A stretch of DNA of 64,000 nt from Winogradskyella sp. (GCF_013213835.1 NZ_JABSSU010000006.1:62001-126000); one strand, 5' to 3'; counted from the stretch's first letter, positions 44,066-54,576 are shown. Notes: generated by a model not told the origin, from the letters alone. A program made the numbers and translations.

Positions 44066-46894
44066 TTAATTCAATTCTTTTTTTAAAAATTGAGCCGTGT
44101 AGCTTTTTTTATTCTTGATAATATCTTCAGGTGTACCAACTGCAACGACTTGTCCACCACCTTTTCCGCCTTCATAACCAATGTCAATAATATGGTCAAC
44201 TGTTTTTATAACATCTAAATTGTGTTCAATGATTAGAACAGTGTTGCCTTTTTCCACCAGTTCGTTTAAAACTGTCATCAGTACTCTAATATCTTCAAAA
44301 TGAAGTCCTGTGGTAGGTTCATCTAAAATATAAAAGGTATTGCCTGTATCTCTTTTACTAAGCTCTGTAGCAAGTTTAATGCGCTGTGCTTCACCACCAG
44401 AAAGTGTAGTGCTCTGCTGACCTAAAGTGATATATCCCAAGCCTACATCTTGGATTGTTTTGAGTTTTCTGTGAATTTTTGGTATGTGCTCAAAGAAATT
44501 AACGGCTTCATCAATGGTCATTTCTAAGACATCACTAATTGATTTTCCTTTATATCTTATTTCTAAGGTTTCTCTATTGAACCTTTTTCCTTGACATGTC
44601 TCACATTCTACGTACACATCTGGTAAAAAATTCATTTCAATAACCTTTAATCCTCCACCTTGACATGTTTCGCATCTTCCACCAGCGACATTAAAACTAA
44701 ATCTACCAGGCTTATATCCACGAATCATAGCTTCTGGGACCATAGCAAATAGTTTTCTTATTTCATCAAATGTCTTAGTATAGGTAGCGGGATTACTTCG
44801 TGGTGTTCGGCCTATTGGCGATTGATTGATATCAATTACCTTATCAATATGTTCTAAACCTTTTATGCTTTTATATGGCATTGGCTTTTTTACACCATTA
44901 AAAAAATGGGCATTTAAAATAGGGTAGAGGGTTTCGTTAATTAAAGTAGATTTGCCACTTCCAGAAACTCCAGTTACGCCAATCATCTTACCTAAAGGTA
45001 ATTCAATATTTATATTTTTTAAGTTATTACCAGTACAACCTTTAAGTATCAATTTTTTACCATTACCTTTTCTACGTTTTTTAGGTATTTCTATTTCTTT
45101 TTCACCGTTTAGGTATGCGGCTGTTAAAGTGTGCTCTTTTAATAATGCTTTAGGTGTACTTTCACTTATAATCTCGCCACCATGTTTCCCAGCAAATGGT
45201 CCAATATCAATAACATGATCCGCACGCTCTATCATGTCTTTATCATGTTCTACGACAATTACTGAGTTGCCAACATCTCGAAGAGACTCTAAAGAATTAA
45301 TCAATTTTTCATTGTCTCGTTGATGTAATCCAATACTTGGCTCATCTAATATATACAAAACACCTACCAATTGAGAACCTATTTGAGTTGCTAACCTAAT
45401 GCGTTGTGCTTCTCCACCTGATAATGATTTAGAACTACGGTTAAGCGATAAATAAGTTAAACCTACATCTATTAAAAATTGCGTACGTGCTTTAATTTCT
45501 TTTATAATTTCAGATGAAATTTGGAGCTGTTTTTTTGATAATCTTTGATCTAACCCTTCTAACCATTCACCTAGTTCAATAATATCCATTTTAACAATGT
45601 CAGCAATGCTCTTTCCATCAACTTTAAAATAGAGTGATTCCTTTCGGAGTCTTGAACCATGGCATTCCGGACATTCAACTTTATCCATATATTCTTTAGC
45701 CCAACGCACTAGTGATGTGGAATTAGACTTGTATTGAGACTCTATAAAGTTCGCAACACCTTCAAAATCTATATTATAGTTTCTTGAAACACCAAGCAGT
45801 TTACTTTCTACAGTAAATTTATCCTTGCCACCATAAAGGATCATTTGTTTTGCCTCTTCAGGGATATCTTTCCATGCATCATTTAATGAAAAGTCAAAAC
45901 GCTGTGCGATGGTATCAAACTGTTTGAAAATCCAGCTTTTCTTTTCTGGGCCATGAGGTGCCAATGCACCTTTTCTTATTGAGAGTGTGTCGTCAGGAAC
46001 TAATTTTTTTTCATTTACAACATATAATTCACCTATACCGTTACATGAAGGACAAGCACCTTTTGGGGAGTTAAATGAAAAATTATTTGGTTCTGGGTTT
46101 GGATAAGAAATTCCGGAGCTAGGACACATTAGATTACGACTAAAGTATCTTACATCATTAGTATCTTGATCAATAACCATTAATACGTCGTCACCATGAT
46201 ACATTGCTGTATTAATTGATTCCATCAATCTTTTTTCGTTATCCTGGGCCCCATCTATTTTTAAACGGTCAATAACAATTTCAATATCATGAGTTTTATA
46301 GCGATCTAGTTTCATCCCTTTTTCAAGGTTAACTATTTCACCATCAGTTCTCACTTTTACAAAGCCTTGTTTAGCTATTTGCTCAAATAATTCACGATAG
46401 TGTCCTTTTCTAGAACGAATCACAGGGCTTAGGATATTAATTCTTTTACCTTCATATGATTCTAAAATCAGCGCTTTGATTTGTTCATCACTGTAGCTCA
46501 CCATCTTTTCCCCAGTTTCATAACTGTAGGCATCGGCTGCTCTAGCAAATAATAATCTTAGAAAGTCATAAATCTCAGTAATGGTCCCAACAGTGGAACG
46601 CGGTGATTTGTTTGTTGTTTTTTGCTCAATAGCGATCACAGGTGAAAGACCATCAATTTTATCTACATCTGGTCGCTCTAAACTACCCAAAAATTGACGT
46701 GCATAAGCAGAAAACGTTTCTATGTATCTACGCTGTCCTTCTGCATAGATGGTATCAAATGCCAAAGAAGATTTACCACTGCCAGAAAGCCCTGTGATGA
46801 CTACAAGTTTCTCTCTTGGAATAGTAACATCAATATTTTTAAGATTGTGAACTCTTGCGCCCTTTACTTCAATAGAATCGTGAAATGCTGTCAT
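44066..46894 (-). CDS. uvrA: UvrA excinuclease ATPase subunit
   Basis: This is the damage-sensing ATPase of nucleotide excision repair. It has two ABC cassettes: Walker [10 protein letters not shown] early and GVSGSGKST in the second half, signatures SLSGGEAQR and TLSGGEAQR, and Walker B YILDEP twice. Zinc-binding CPECHGSR and CETCQGGG modules sit in the expected places. The length of 942 residues from the ATG at 46894 is normal. A frame extends 27 bases further to 46921, but the -7 element TACCTTTG (complement of 46911-46918) lies within it, so I use 46894 ([10 protein letters not shown]). Confidence 0.95.
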   Translation of the reverse strand: MTAFHDSIEVKGARVHNLKNIDVTIPREKLVVITGLSGSGKSSLAFDTIYAEGQRRYIETFSAYARQFLGSLERPDVDKIDGLSPVIAIEQKTTNKSPRSTVGTITEIYDFLRLLFARAADAYSYETGEKMVSYSDEQIKALILESYEGKRINILSPVIRSRKGHYRELFEQIAKQGFVKVRTDGEIVNLEKGMKLDRYKTHDIEIVIDRLKIDGAQDNEKRLMESINTAMYHGDDVLMVIDQDTNDVRYFSRNLMCPSSGISYPNPEPNNFSFNSPKGACPSCNGIGELYVVNEKKLVPDDTLSIRKGALAPHGPEKKSWIFKQFDTIAQRFDFSLNDAWKDIPEEAKQMILYGGKDKFTVESKLLGVSRNYNIDFEGVANFIESQYKSNSTSLVRWAKEYMDKVECPECHGSRLRKESLYFKVDGKSIADIVKMDIIELGEWLEGLDQRLSKKQLQISSEIIKEIKARTQFLIDVGLTYLSLNRSSKSLSGGEAQRIRLATQIGSQLVGVLYILDEPSIGLHQRDNEKLINSLESLRDVGNSVIVVEHDKDMIERADHVIDIGPFAGKHGGEIISESTPKALLKEHTLTAAYLNGEKEIEIPKKRRKGNGKKLILKGCTGNNLKNINIELPLGKMIGVTGVSGSGKSTLINETLYPILNAHFFNGVKKPMPYKSIKGLEHIDKVIDINQSPIGRTPRSNPATYTKTFDEIRKLFAMVPEAMIRGYKPGRFSFNVAGGRCETCQGGGLKVIEMNFLPDVYVECETCQGKRFNRETLEIRYKGKSISDVLEMTIDEAVNFFEHIPKIHRKLKTIQDVGLGYITLGQQSTTLSGGEAQRIKLATELSKRDTGNTFYILDEPTTGLHFEDIRVLMTVLNELVEKGNTVLIIEHNLDVIKTVDHIIDIGYEGGKGGGQVVAVGTPEDIIKNKKSYTAQFLKKELN

Positions 46895-46910
46895 AGATTT
46901 TACAAAGTTG

Positions 46911-46918
46911 CAAAGGTA
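46911..46918 (-). promoter_or_regulatory. -7 element of uvrA
   Basis: The complement reads TACCTTTG, a full TAnnTTTG match, 17 bp upstream of the chosen ATG. Confidence 0.5.
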
Positions 46919-47053
46919 CAACTTTAGATGTTAAATAGTTGTGAAGTCTCAATATGAAAAATAGTAACTTACTTATGAGCGGAATGCTTTAATGTTAGTG
47001 TCAATTGTAGAGAAAAACTTATATTGAAGGCTCTTTTTTAACTTGTTTTATAT

Positions 47054-47344
47054 ATGTCGAAAAACAAAACATGGATGCAACTACTCCAAGATTTGATTGA
47101 AGCTATTTTAGCGGCCCTAGGTCATAAGTCTGCTAAAAAAAGAACTTGGCATCAGCACGTCGTGCCTTATGAAAATGTATGGGCAGTTAGACGCGAAGGC
47201 AATAAAAGAATCACCTCAAAGCATAGAAAGCAGACTACTGCAATTAGAAGAGCAAAAGTATTGGCTAAAAGATATGATGCAGATGTAATAATACACAGAG
47301 AAACAGGTGGTATTAGAGATAGGATAAGTTATGGGAAGCATTAA
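47054..47344 (+). CDS. DUF2188 domain protein
   Basis: The 96-residue basic protein has an N-terminal segment TWMQLLQDLIEAILAALGHKS followed by a DUF2188 domain: HQHVVPYENVWAVRREGNKR and AKVLAKRYDADVIIHRETGG (residues about 37-90). DUF2188 proteins are short, widespread and of unknown role. It stands divergent from uvrA and is followed by a hairpin with no T-run. No link to DNA repair is shown beyond position. Confidence 0.8.
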   Translation: MSKNKTWMQLLQDLIEAILAALGHKSAKKRTWHQHVVPYENVWAVRREGNKRITSKHRKQTTAIRRAKVLAKRYDADVIIHRETGGIRDRISYGKH

Positions 47345-47362
47345 GTTTTGTTATTTGTAGAA

Positions 47363-47376
47363 TTCCTTAAAAGGAA
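47363..47376 (+). repeat. Short hairpin after the DUF2188 gene
   Basis: TTCCTT and AAGGAA pair across two bases, with outer GAA/TTC support, 19 bp after the DUF2188 stop. It may end that transcript weakly. No T-run follows. Confidence 0.3.
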
Positions 47377-47393
47377 CTTCTTTGAAAAATTTA

Positions 47394-47401
47394 TATATTT
47401 G
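47394..47401 (+). promoter_or_regulatory. -7 element for the 84-residue gene
   Basis: TATATTTG is a full TAnnTTTG match and would give a leader of about 94 nt. In that leader AGGATTTC and GGAATCTT (about 47447-47470) can pair, with two G-U pairs, around an 8-nt loop. Confidence 0.45.
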
Positions 47402-47499
47402 TTAAACCCACTACTTAGATTTAATTTCCTTTTTATTGGTAATCAAGGATTTCACCCTTACGGAATCTTACAATATAGTAACCGCAAACCCTAGAAAAA

Positions 47500-47754
47500 A
47501 TGAATGCACAACTAAGTAACATTGTTACAGAAATTCAAAAATTAGCAACAACCTCCCAAGTATCTGAAGAAGATATTTTAAATGAAGTAAATGCACATTA
47601 TGAAAGTCTTAGAAACGCAAAGTTTGTAGAGGCTTATCTCAACAGACAACAAAAAGTTTCTGAGATATGTAAGGCTTATAGAATGTCACCTAAGCGCTTA
47701 TATAAAATACTTAAGGCGGAAGGAGTAGAGATTAAGGAATATAAAAAATCATAA
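47500..47754 (+). CDS. Small helical protein with HTH-like C-terminus
   Basis: The 84-residue protein is entirely helical by composition. The stretch QQKVSEICKAYRMSPKRLYKILKAEGVEI (residues about 50-78) has helix-turn-helix spacing like small recombinase- or transposase-type DNA-binding folds. No other domain exists. It stands alone with its own predicted promoter and a long leader. I do not recognise a family, and the DNA-binding role is inferred from the helix pattern only. Confidence 0.6.
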   Translation: MNAQLSNIVTEIQKLATTSQVSEEDILNEVNAHYESLRNAKFVEAYLNRQQKVSEICKAYRMSPKRLYKILKAEGVEIKEYKKS

Positions 47755-47878
47755 TTCTTTTTTTTACTCGCCTTAAAGTCTTTTTGAGAAAATTTAAGCA
47801 AAATTTTATCTGAATTTAAGTTCGTATTCTATACTTTTATTAGCACAGTTTTAATTACAATTAATTATACAAAGCGAT

Positions 47879-48406
47879 ATGAAATTACTAGGTATAGGAT
47901 CTAGAATTAACCACTCGGAATACGGAAAAGGTGTTGTAACAAACGTCACCTCAAAACATTATTGGGTCACTTTTATTGACAATGGTCTTGAAACTCTTGA
48001 AATTGATGAAGATTTTGAAGTTATTGAGGCTGCTGAAGACGAAGTAGATACAGTGAGTTTTTATGAAGTAGAAAAAAGCCTCAGAGATATATTGAAGAAA
48101 TGGTCTGATGTCTCTGAGGTTGTTACCATAGCAGATAAGTGGAAAGGTGGAAAATTAATTCTAGAGCCAGGAGATACAAATCTACAAGGCAAAGAGTTAC
48201 CAATTGATACGTTTTTTCATAAGATAACTATGGTGAGAGATCGCCTTAGGGTTATGGAACAAAAAATCAACTCTAGTAAAAACTTAGATGAACAAGAAAA
48301 AATAGATTTGCAACAGTACATTAAAAGAAGCTATGGTAGTCTAACTAGTTTTAATGTCTTGTTTAAATTGAAAAGTCAACAATTTGTTGGACAAAGGTCT
48401 AAATAG
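47879..48406 (+). CDS. Protein of unknown function with N-terminal Tudor/SH3-like domain
   Basis: The 175-residue protein opens with GIGSRINHSEYGKGVVTNVTSKHYWVTFIDNGLETL (residues 5-40 approximately). This resembles the small SH3/Tudor-like fold at the C-terminus of UvrD/PcrA helicases (GDRVxHxxFGxGxV...). The rest is helical and charged, ending QQFVGQRSK. It may contact nucleic acid or RNA polymerase as those domains do, but no enzyme motif is present. It is preceded by 124 bp of AT-rich sequence without a clear promoter match. Confidence 0.6.
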   Translation: MKLLGIGSRINHSEYGKGVVTNVTSKHYWVTFIDNGLETLEIDEDFEVIEAAEDEVDTVSFYEVEKSLRDILKKWSDVSEVVTIADKWKGGKLILEPGDTNLQGKELPIDTFFHKITMVRDRLRVMEQKINSSKNLDEQEKIDLQQYIKRSYGSLTSFNVLFKLKSQQFVGQRSK

Positions 48407-48495
48407 TAGTCAGTATACAGTAGCTGTTAAGTCATTTTAATTCAAATTCTGTTCTTTGTAGACTAAAACTGTTTGCTCAAGATTGAGACTATTTA

Positions 48496-49227
48496 CTAGA
48501 AACGAAGTCCTTTTACTTCACCCATTTCTAAATTAAAAAATAATAATTTATGAGAGGTTGGTAGTTGGGCGCCACTTTCGGTGGTAATCCAATTGTCCCA
48601 AGTGGCTTCAAAACCTTCAATAGGTAAAATCTTTACCCACATTTGATAGCTTATTGGTTTACCGTTTTCATTCAAATGCCATAAGTAAGAATCGCCAGGT
48701 GTCGTTCCTCCAGAGGTATAAGTAATTAATAAAGCATCTTTGTTGTCCTTTGTTTTTACTAAACGTCGTTCTGTGCCTTTATCAAAGACTTTATATGGTG
48801 CTACTAACCAAAAGGAATCATTGTTAAAATAGGCTATGGCCTTATCAATATATTTTTGTTTTTCTGACCCATTATATTCTTGCTGTGAGACAAACACATT
48901 GGAATTGGTTTTGTTATTTAAATCTAAGACTACAGTAATTCTGTCCCAAGATACTTCGCAAGAATTATCAGTCTTGTACCATTTATAGTGGTGATCACCT
49001 TTAAATGTCCATTCTAAATAATCGGTATTGAGATAAGCCTCCTCATTTAATGCTTCTAACATTTTAGTTGCTAGCATATCGGCTTGTTCACCTTCAATAC
49101 CAGTCGGTAAATCTTCGTTGTACTTTAAATAGATAAATCCAAAAAAGAGTAGTGATGGTAATGTGAAAAAGACAATGAGGCCACCAATAATTTTTAGAAT
49201 ACGCTTTATGGTCCACTTTTTTTTCAA
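48496..49227 (-). CDS. Membrane-anchored protein of unknown function
   Basis: The 243-residue protein has one N-terminal membrane helix (residues about 10-30, IIGGLIVFFTLPSLLFFGFIYL). A periplasmic part rich in aromatic residues follows, with WTFKGDHHYKWYKTDNSCEVSW and GGTTPGDSYLWHLNENGKPISYQMW. The pattern suggests a beta-rich envelope domain. I recognise no named family. It lies 42 bp downstream of the gamma-glutamyltransferase gene in the same direction and could share its transcript. Confidence 0.6.
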   Translation of the reverse strand: MKKKWTIKRILKIIGGLIVFFTLPSLLFFGFIYLKYNEDLPTGIEGEQADMLATKMLEALNEEAYLNTDYLEWTFKGDHHYKWYKTDNSCEVSWDRITVVLDLNNKTNSNVFVSQQEYNGSEKQKYIDKAIAYFNNDSFWLVAPYKVFDKGTERRLVKTKDNKDALLITYTSGGTTPGDSYLWHLNENGKPISYQMWVKILPIEGFEATWDNWITTESGAQLPTSHKLLFFNLEMGEVKGLRF

Positions 49228-49269
49228 GAGAATAAGGTATTAAATTAAAGTCTTTTCAAAATTAAAGAA

Positions 49270-50970
49270 TTAAAAGCCAACAGCTGTATCATCACCACGA
49301 TAATCTGCGCCACCTTCAAGCATACCATTTTCTAATTTCAAAATTCCATCTACTTTACCAATAATCGGTGAACGTTTCACATTGATGTTATAACCCTTTT
49401 GTTCGAGTTGTTCTATGATATCAGTACTAAATCCATGAGGTTCAATTCGGATTTCATCAGGCAACCATTGGTGATGAAAACGAGGTGCGTTAACAGCTTC
49501 TTGCATAGTTAAATCATGTTCATAAACATTTATGATGGTTTGAAAGACAGATGTTATTATTGTTGATCCTCCTGGTGTACCAACCGACATATAAAATGCA
49601 TCATCTTTTTCAACGATTGTAGGTGTCATTGAACTTAACATGCGTTTTTCTGGTGCAATGCTGTTGGCCTCGGCACCAACTAGTCCGTATGAATTTGGGT
49701 GACCAGGTTTACTACTAAAATCATCCATTTCATTATTTAGAAAAAAGCCTAATTCATCCACAAATAATTTTGAACCATAACCACCATTGATGGTTGTGGT
49801 AACCGCAATGGCATTACCAAATTGGTCAACGATAGAGTAGTGTGTGGTTTCATCGCTTTCATAACCTGTGATTTTACCATGTGTAATAGATCTTGATTCA
49901 GTTGGCTTGTCAAAACTGAAATCGAACATACGACTTTCTATATAATTATCACTTATTAAAGTGTCAATCGGAATATCAATAAAATCAGGATCTCCTAAAT
50001 AGAAGCTTCTGTCCGCATAGGCACGGCGCTCAGCTTCCACCATTAATTGAATACTTTTTAAAGAATTATGACCGTAAGACTTTAAATCAAAAGGTTCAAC
50101 CATTTTCATAATTTGCGCTAAACAAATACCACCAGAAGAAGGTGGTGACATAGATGTTATGGTAAGATTGTCATAATTAAAAGATACAGGGTCACGCCAT
50201 ACAGCTTCATAATTTTCTAAATCTTCTAAAGTGATAATACCTCCTTTAGAATTTAAAAAGTCTCTAAGCTTTAATGCTGTTTCGCCTTTATAGAACTCAT
50301 CACGTCCATGTTTTACAATGCGTTTTAAAGTGTTGGCTAGCGCGACATTCTTTATGGTGTCGCCAAACTTGAGCTTCTTATTGTATAGTATTTCGTTTCC
50401 ATTAACAACTTTGAAAATACTATCATATTTTAAAATTCGCTGTTCTTGTTTGCTCGTAATGACGTATCCTTTTTCAGCTAGATTAATCACAGGTCTGAGA
50501 ATGGTTTCTACATCAAGGTTACCAAATCTTTTTTGGGCTTTAAAGATACCAGCTACGGTGCCAGGAACACCAACAGATAAAGCACCAACTGTACTCTTAC
50601 CCTTTACAATATTGCCATCTTCATCTAAGTACATGTCTTTAGAAGAAGCTAAAGGTGCTTTTTCACGATAATCTAATGCACCTTTAGAGCCGTCTGCCAA
50701 TCGATATACCAAAAATCCACCACCAGCAAGATTACCAGCATAAGGATAACAGACTGCTAAAGCCATTTCTGTAGCCATTATGGCATCAAATGCATTTCCA
50801 CCTTGTTTTAAAATATCTACACCAATTTTAGAAGCTTCTTCACGGGCACTAACTACCATGCCTTTATTGGCAATTATGCCTCTATTTTGTTCTTTTTGTT
50901 TGGATTTGTGATCCGATTTACAAGCAGTAAAACATGCCAGTATTAAAGAAATTATGATAAGACGCTTCAT
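49270..50970 (-). CDS. ggt: Gamma-glutamyltransferase (lipoprotein)
   Basis: The 566-residue exported protein has a lipobox (LACFTAC, residues about 11-17). The Ntn-hydrolase fold shows the large-subunit motif NAGNLAGGGFLVYRLADG-type glycine run and the autocleavage site before the nucleophile Thr in ETTHYSIVDQFGNA. The small subunit carries GGYGSKLFVDELGFFLNNEMDDF and SSMTPTIV, followed by GTPGGSTIITSVFQ. It cleaves gamma-glutamyl amides such as glutathione in the periplasm. Its first codons overlap the stop of the AcpH gene by 4 bp. Confidence 0.94.
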   Translation of the reverse strand: MKRLIIISLILACFTACKSDHKSKQKEQNRGIIANKGMVVSAREEASKIGVDILKQGGNAFDAIMATEMALAVCYPYAGNLAGGGFLVYRLADGSKGALDYREKAPLASSKDMYLDEDGNIVKGKSTVGALSVGVPGTVAGIFKAQKRFGNLDVETILRPVINLAEKGYVITSKQEQRILKYDSIFKVVNGNEILYNKKLKFGDTIKNVALANTLKRIVKHGRDEFYKGETALKLRDFLNSKGGIITLEDLENYEAVWRDPVSFNYDNLTITSMSPPSSGGICLAQIMKMVEPFDLKSYGHNSLKSIQLMVEAERRAYADRSFYLGDPDFIDIPIDTLISDNYIESRMFDFSFDKPTESRSITHGKITGYESDETTHYSIVDQFGNAIAVTTTINGGYGSKLFVDELGFFLNNEMDDFSSKPGHPNSYGLVGAEANSIAPEKRMLSSMTPTIVEKDDAFYMSVGTPGGSTIITSVFQTIINVYEHDLTMQEAVNAPRFHHQWLPDEIRIEPHGFSTDIIEQLEQKGYNINVKRSPIIGKVDGILKLENGMLEGGADYRGDDTAVGF

Positions 50971-51569
50971 AAATTAAATTGGTTTATAAGTTGGGTGCGT
51001 TTATTGTCACTGAAGTCCATCAAGTCCTTAAAGAATTCAGAAAAATCTGCTTCAAATTCGTTGTAGAATTCTATGAGTTCTTTTGTAGCTTCATTCATTT
51101 TTGATATGCCTTTAGTCCTTCTATTCATTCCATTGAGTACCTGTTGTATGCCTTCAACAGATGCATAACTTAAAAGCCAATTACTTTTAATCATTATTGG
51201 GGTTAAGTGTTTGAATCGTTCTGGTAAGATTTCAATATGCAATTCTAGGACTTTGTAAAAACTTTCAACGTAGATAGCTAATGGTATTTCTGAATATTGA
51301 TCCCAATTCTTAGCTAAAAAATGATCATAAAAAATATCAACAATAACACCACTGAAATGCCTATATGGATTGTGTAGGCGTTTTGTACTTCTTCTAAAAA
51401 TAGGATGTGCATCGGTAAAGGTGTCAATTTCGCGATGCAGAAGTATACCAACTTGCAGTTCTTTAGTATAGTTTTTATAATTTTTACCTCTAATGCCATC
51501 AGCAACGAAATTTCCAATTTTAATGAATTCGTTGTCGCCAGAAAGGTAAATATGGGCTAGAAAATTCAT
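50967..51569 (-). CDS. acpH: Acyl carrier protein phosphodiesterase (AcpH/DUF479)
   Basis: The 200-residue protein matches the AcpH family: MNFLAHIYLSG with the first His, GNFVADGIRGK with Asp, LHREIDTFTDAHPIF and HFSGVIVDIFYDHFLAKNW with the HD-type metal residues. The enzyme removes the phosphopantetheine arm from acyl carrier protein. It overlaps the gamma-glutamyltransferase gene by 4 bp (ATGA); the functional link is not obvious. It is divergent from glmM. Confidence 0.9.
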   Translation of the reverse strand: MNFLAHIYLSGDNEFIKIGNFVADGIRGKNYKNYTKELQVGILLHREIDTFTDAHPIFRRSTKRLHNPYRHFSGVIVDIFYDHFLAKNWDQYSEIPLAIYVESFYKVLELHIEILPERFKHLTPIMIKSNWLLSYASVEGIQQVLNGMNRRTKGISKMNEATKELIEFYNEFEADFSEFFKDLMDFSDNKRTQLINQFNL

Positions 51570-51614
51570 ATATCGAATTTACAAATTCATTATAACAAAA
51601 CAGTATTAAGATAT

Positions 51615-51622
51615 TATATTTG
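51615..51622 (+). promoter_or_regulatory. -7 element of glmM
   Basis: TATATTTG matches TAnnTTTG and lies 17 bp upstream of the glmM ATG. Confidence 0.55.
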
Positions 51623-51639
51623 CTCAAAAATAAGAACCT

Positions 51640-53028
51640 ATGACTTTAATTAAATCTATCTCAGGAATCCGTGGTACTATTGGCGGAAAAGTTGAAGACA
51701 ACCTTACACCTATTGATGCAGTAAAATTTGCAGCAGCTTATGGTACTTGGTTAAAACAACAGCGCAATAAAGAAAATTACAGAGTTGTTGTTGGAAGAGA
51801 TGCTCGTCTTTCTGGTGATATGATTCAGAGTTTAGTCATGAACACACTTGTTGGTTTAGGGATAAATGTCATCGATTTAGGTTTATCAACAACACCTACA
51901 GTTGAAGTGGCAGTGCCATTAGAGCATGCTGATGGAGGTATCATTCTAACGGCAAGTCATAATCCAAAACAATGGAATGCATTAAAACTATTAAATGCAA
52001 AAGGTGAGTTTTTAAATGGGGTTGAAGGTCAGAAAATATTAGAAATTGCTGCGTCTGATGATATGGAATTTGCTGAGGTGGATGATTTGGGAGAAATAAC
52101 TAAAAATGATGCTTATATAGATATCCATATAGATGAGGTTTTAGATTTACCATTGGTAAATAAACAGGCGATTAAAGCTGCTAATTTTAAAGTGGTTGTT
52201 GATGGTGTTAATTCTACTGGAGGTATTGCTATTCCTTTATTGTTAGAGCGTTTGGGCGTAGAAGCGGTAAAGTTATATTGTGACCCAACAGGACATTTTC
52301 CACATAATCCAGAACCATTAAAAGAGCATTTAGGGGATTTAGCTGAAGCTGTTGTTAATGCTCATGCAGACTTTGGTATCGTTGTAGATCCTGATGTGGA
52401 TCGTTTAGCATTTATGGATGAAAAAGGTGATATGTTTGGTGAAGAATACACTTTAGTTGCTTGTGCAGATTATGTATTGAGCAAGAATCCTGGGAATACG
52501 GTAAGTAACATGAGTTCTACCAGAGCTTTAAGAGATGTTACGGAAAAGCATGGCGGCATGTATGAAGCCAGTGCTGTTGGTGAAGTTAATGTGGTTGAGT
52601 TAATGAAGAAAAACAATGTTGTGATTGGTGGTGAAGGTAATGGCGGAATCATTTATCCAGAATTACACTACGGAAGAGATGCCTTAGTTGGTGTTGCGTT
52701 ATTCTTAAGCTTATTAGCTGAAAAGAAAATGTCTGTGAGCGAGCTAAGAGCTTCTTATCCAAATTACTTTATGAGTAAAAAGAAGATTCAACTTACTCCG
52801 CAATTAGATGTTGATGGTATTTTAAGCACAATGGAATCTAATTACAGTCATGAAAAGTTAACTACTATTGATGGTGTAAAAATAGATTTTGCTGATAGTT
52901 GGGTACACTTGAGAAAGAGTAATACTGAGCCAATTATTAGGATATATACCGAAGCGCAATCACAAGAGGCTGCAGATGAGCTTGCAGACCGATTTATTGC
53001 AGAAATAAAAGCAGTCGCTAACATTTAG
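51640..53028 (+). CDS. glmM: Phosphoglucosamine mutase
   Basis: The 462-residue protein has the alpha-D-phosphohexomutase domains: the active-site serine loop TASHNPKQWNALKLLN (residues about 106-121), the metal-binding DPDVDRLAF loop (about 249-257), the sugar-binding GEGNGGIIYPELHYGRDALVG (about 331-351) and the phosphate-binding RKSNTEPIIRIYTEA near the C-terminus. It converts glucosamine-6-phosphate to glucosamine-1-phosphate for cell wall and lipid A precursors. A related phosphomannomutase/phosphoglucomutase role is possible because Bacteroidota paralogues are hard to separate. It is followed 34 bp later by the aminotransferase gene. Confidence 0.88.
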   Translation: MTLIKSISGIRGTIGGKVEDNLTPIDAVKFAAAYGTWLKQQRNKENYRVVVGRDARLSGDMIQSLVMNTLVGLGINVIDLGLSTTPTVEVAVPLEHADGGIILTASHNPKQWNALKLLNAKGEFLNGVEGQKILEIAASDDMEFAEVDDLGEITKNDAYIDIHIDEVLDLPLVNKQAIKAANFKVVVDGVNSTGGIAIPLLLERLGVEAVKLYCDPTGHFPHNPEPLKEHLGDLAEAVVNAHADFGIVVDPDVDRLAFMDEKGDMFGEEYTLVACADYVLSKNPGNTVSNMSSTRALRDVTEKHGGMYEASAVGEVNVVELMKKNNVVIGGEGNGGIIYPELHYGRDALVGVALFLSLLAEKKMSVSELRASYPNYFMSKKKIQLTPQLDVDGILSTMESNYSHEKLTTIDGVKIDFADSWVHLRKSNTEPIIRIYTEAQSQEAADELADRFIAEIKAVANI

Positions 53029-53062
53029 TATCTTTAGAAACGGTTTAATTGATTTTTTGAGA

Positions 53063-54565
53063 ATGATTCCTGAAGTAAAACAAAACGCTAAAACAGAACT
53101 AGAATTGTATTTTGAACAATTCAGAAAGCATATAATTGGTATTGACCAAGAGTTTGAATCACCTTTTGGAACACAAAAAATCATTTATACAGATTGGACA
53201 GCATCTGGTAGATTGTACAGACCCATAGAAGAGAAGTTATGTAACGAGTTTGGTCCATTTGTGGCTAATACGCATACTGAGACAACCGTTTCTGGTACCG
53301 CAATGACCAAAGCTTATCATAAGGCAAAACACATTATTAAAGATCACATTAATGCAAATGAAGATGATGTATTAATCGTTTGTGGAAATGGAATGACAGG
53401 TGTTGTTAATAAGTTTCAGCGTATCTTAGGGCTCAAGGTTCCTGAGAATTTAAGAGAACATACATCTGTACCTGAAGAAATGCGACCAGTGGTGTTTATC
53501 TCTCATATGGAACATCATTCTAATCAGACCTCATGGTTAGAAACTATAGCAAAGGTTGAAGTCGTACCACCAAATAAAGATGGTTTATTCTGTCTTGAGA
53601 ATTTAGAAAAGCTATTAAATCAATATAAAGACTGTGCTTTAAAAATATGTTCGATCGTAGGTGGATCTAACGTTACAGGAATTCAAACGCCGTATCACGA
53701 CGTTGCCAAATTAATGCACAAGCATAATGGCGTGTGCTTTGTGGATTTTGCTTGTTCTGCACCATATGTTGAAATTGATATGCATCCTGAAGATAAGGAT
53801 GCTTACTTAGACGCAGTATTCTTTTCTCCTCATAAGTTTCTTGGTGGCCCAGGAACTTCTGGAGTATTAGTGTTTAATAAAGAATTATATAATAACATGG
53901 TGCCAGATTGTCCTGGTGGCGGAACAGTAAGTTGGACTAATCCTTGGGGCGAGCATAAGTATATAGATAATATTGAAGATAGAGAAGATGGTGGTACACC
54001 AGGATTTCTTCAAACCATAAAAACAGCACTTTCTATAAAGTTAAAGGAGCAAATGGGTATTGAAAATATCCTGAAGCGTGAACACGAATTGCTTGATATT
54101 GTTTTTAAGAAACTAGATCCAGTTGCCAACATAAATATCCTAGCACAGCAGCATAAAGACCGCTTAGGCGTTGTGTCGTTTTATATTGACGATTTGCATT
54201 ATAACCTCGGTGTGAAATTATTGAATGATAAATTTGGCATTCAAACTAGAGGTGGCTGTAGTTGCGCAGGTACATACGGACATTTCTTGTTACATGTAGA
54301 TCAACAAACTTCTAAAGAATTGACTAATGAAATTTCAATTGGTGATTTGGTAAGAAAACCAGGTTGGATACGCATGTCTATTCATCCCACCACAACCACT
54401 AAGGAAATTGAATATGTTTGTAATAGTATTGTAGAGTTGGCAGCTAATCATAAAATTTGGGCCGAGGACTACGAGTACTCACCATGCAACAACGAGTTTA
54501 TTCATAAATCGCTTATCGAAAAACCATGTGATACCACCAATGTTAATGATTGGTTTAATCTTTAA
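53063..54565 (+). CDS. Class V PLP-dependent aminotransferase (cysteine desulfurase-like)
   Basis: The protein of about 500 residues has the class V aminotransferase fold. The PLP lysine lies in FFSPHKFLGGPGTSGVLVF, VDFACSAPYVEIDMH supplies the PLP-ring Asp, and RGGCSCAGTYGH near the C-terminus carries cysteines. A TTG at 53057 opens the frame two codons earlier, but ATG 53063 (MIPEVKQNA) is the better start. It resembles cysteine desulfurase and selenocysteine lyase but lacks the usual SufS/IscS tail context. No Fe-S assembly gene is near. The substrate is unknown. Confidence 0.85.
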   Translation: MIPEVKQNAKTELELYFEQFRKHIIGIDQEFESPFGTQKIIYTDWTASGRLYRPIEEKLCNEFGPFVANTHTETTVSGTAMTKAYHKAKHIIKDHINANEDDVLIVCGNGMTGVVNKFQRILGLKVPENLREHTSVPEEMRPVVFISHMEHHSNQTSWLETIAKVEVVPPNKDGLFCLENLEKLLNQYKDCALKICSIVGGSNVTGIQTPYHDVAKLMHKHNGVCFVDFACSAPYVEIDMHPEDKDAYLDAVFFSPHKFLGGPGTSGVLVFNKELYNNMVPDCPGGGTVSWTNPWGEHKYIDNIEDREDGGTPGFLQTIKTALSIKLKEQMGIENILKREHELLDIVFKKLDPVANINILAQQHKDRLGVVSFYIDDLHYNLGVKLLNDKFGIQTRGGCSCAGTYGHFLLHVDQQTSKELTNEISIGDLVRKPGWIRMSIHPTTTTKEIEYVCNSIVELAANHKIWAEDYEYSPCNNEFIHKSLIEKPCDTTNVNDWFNL

Positions 54566-54576
54566 GAAAAAGTGCT

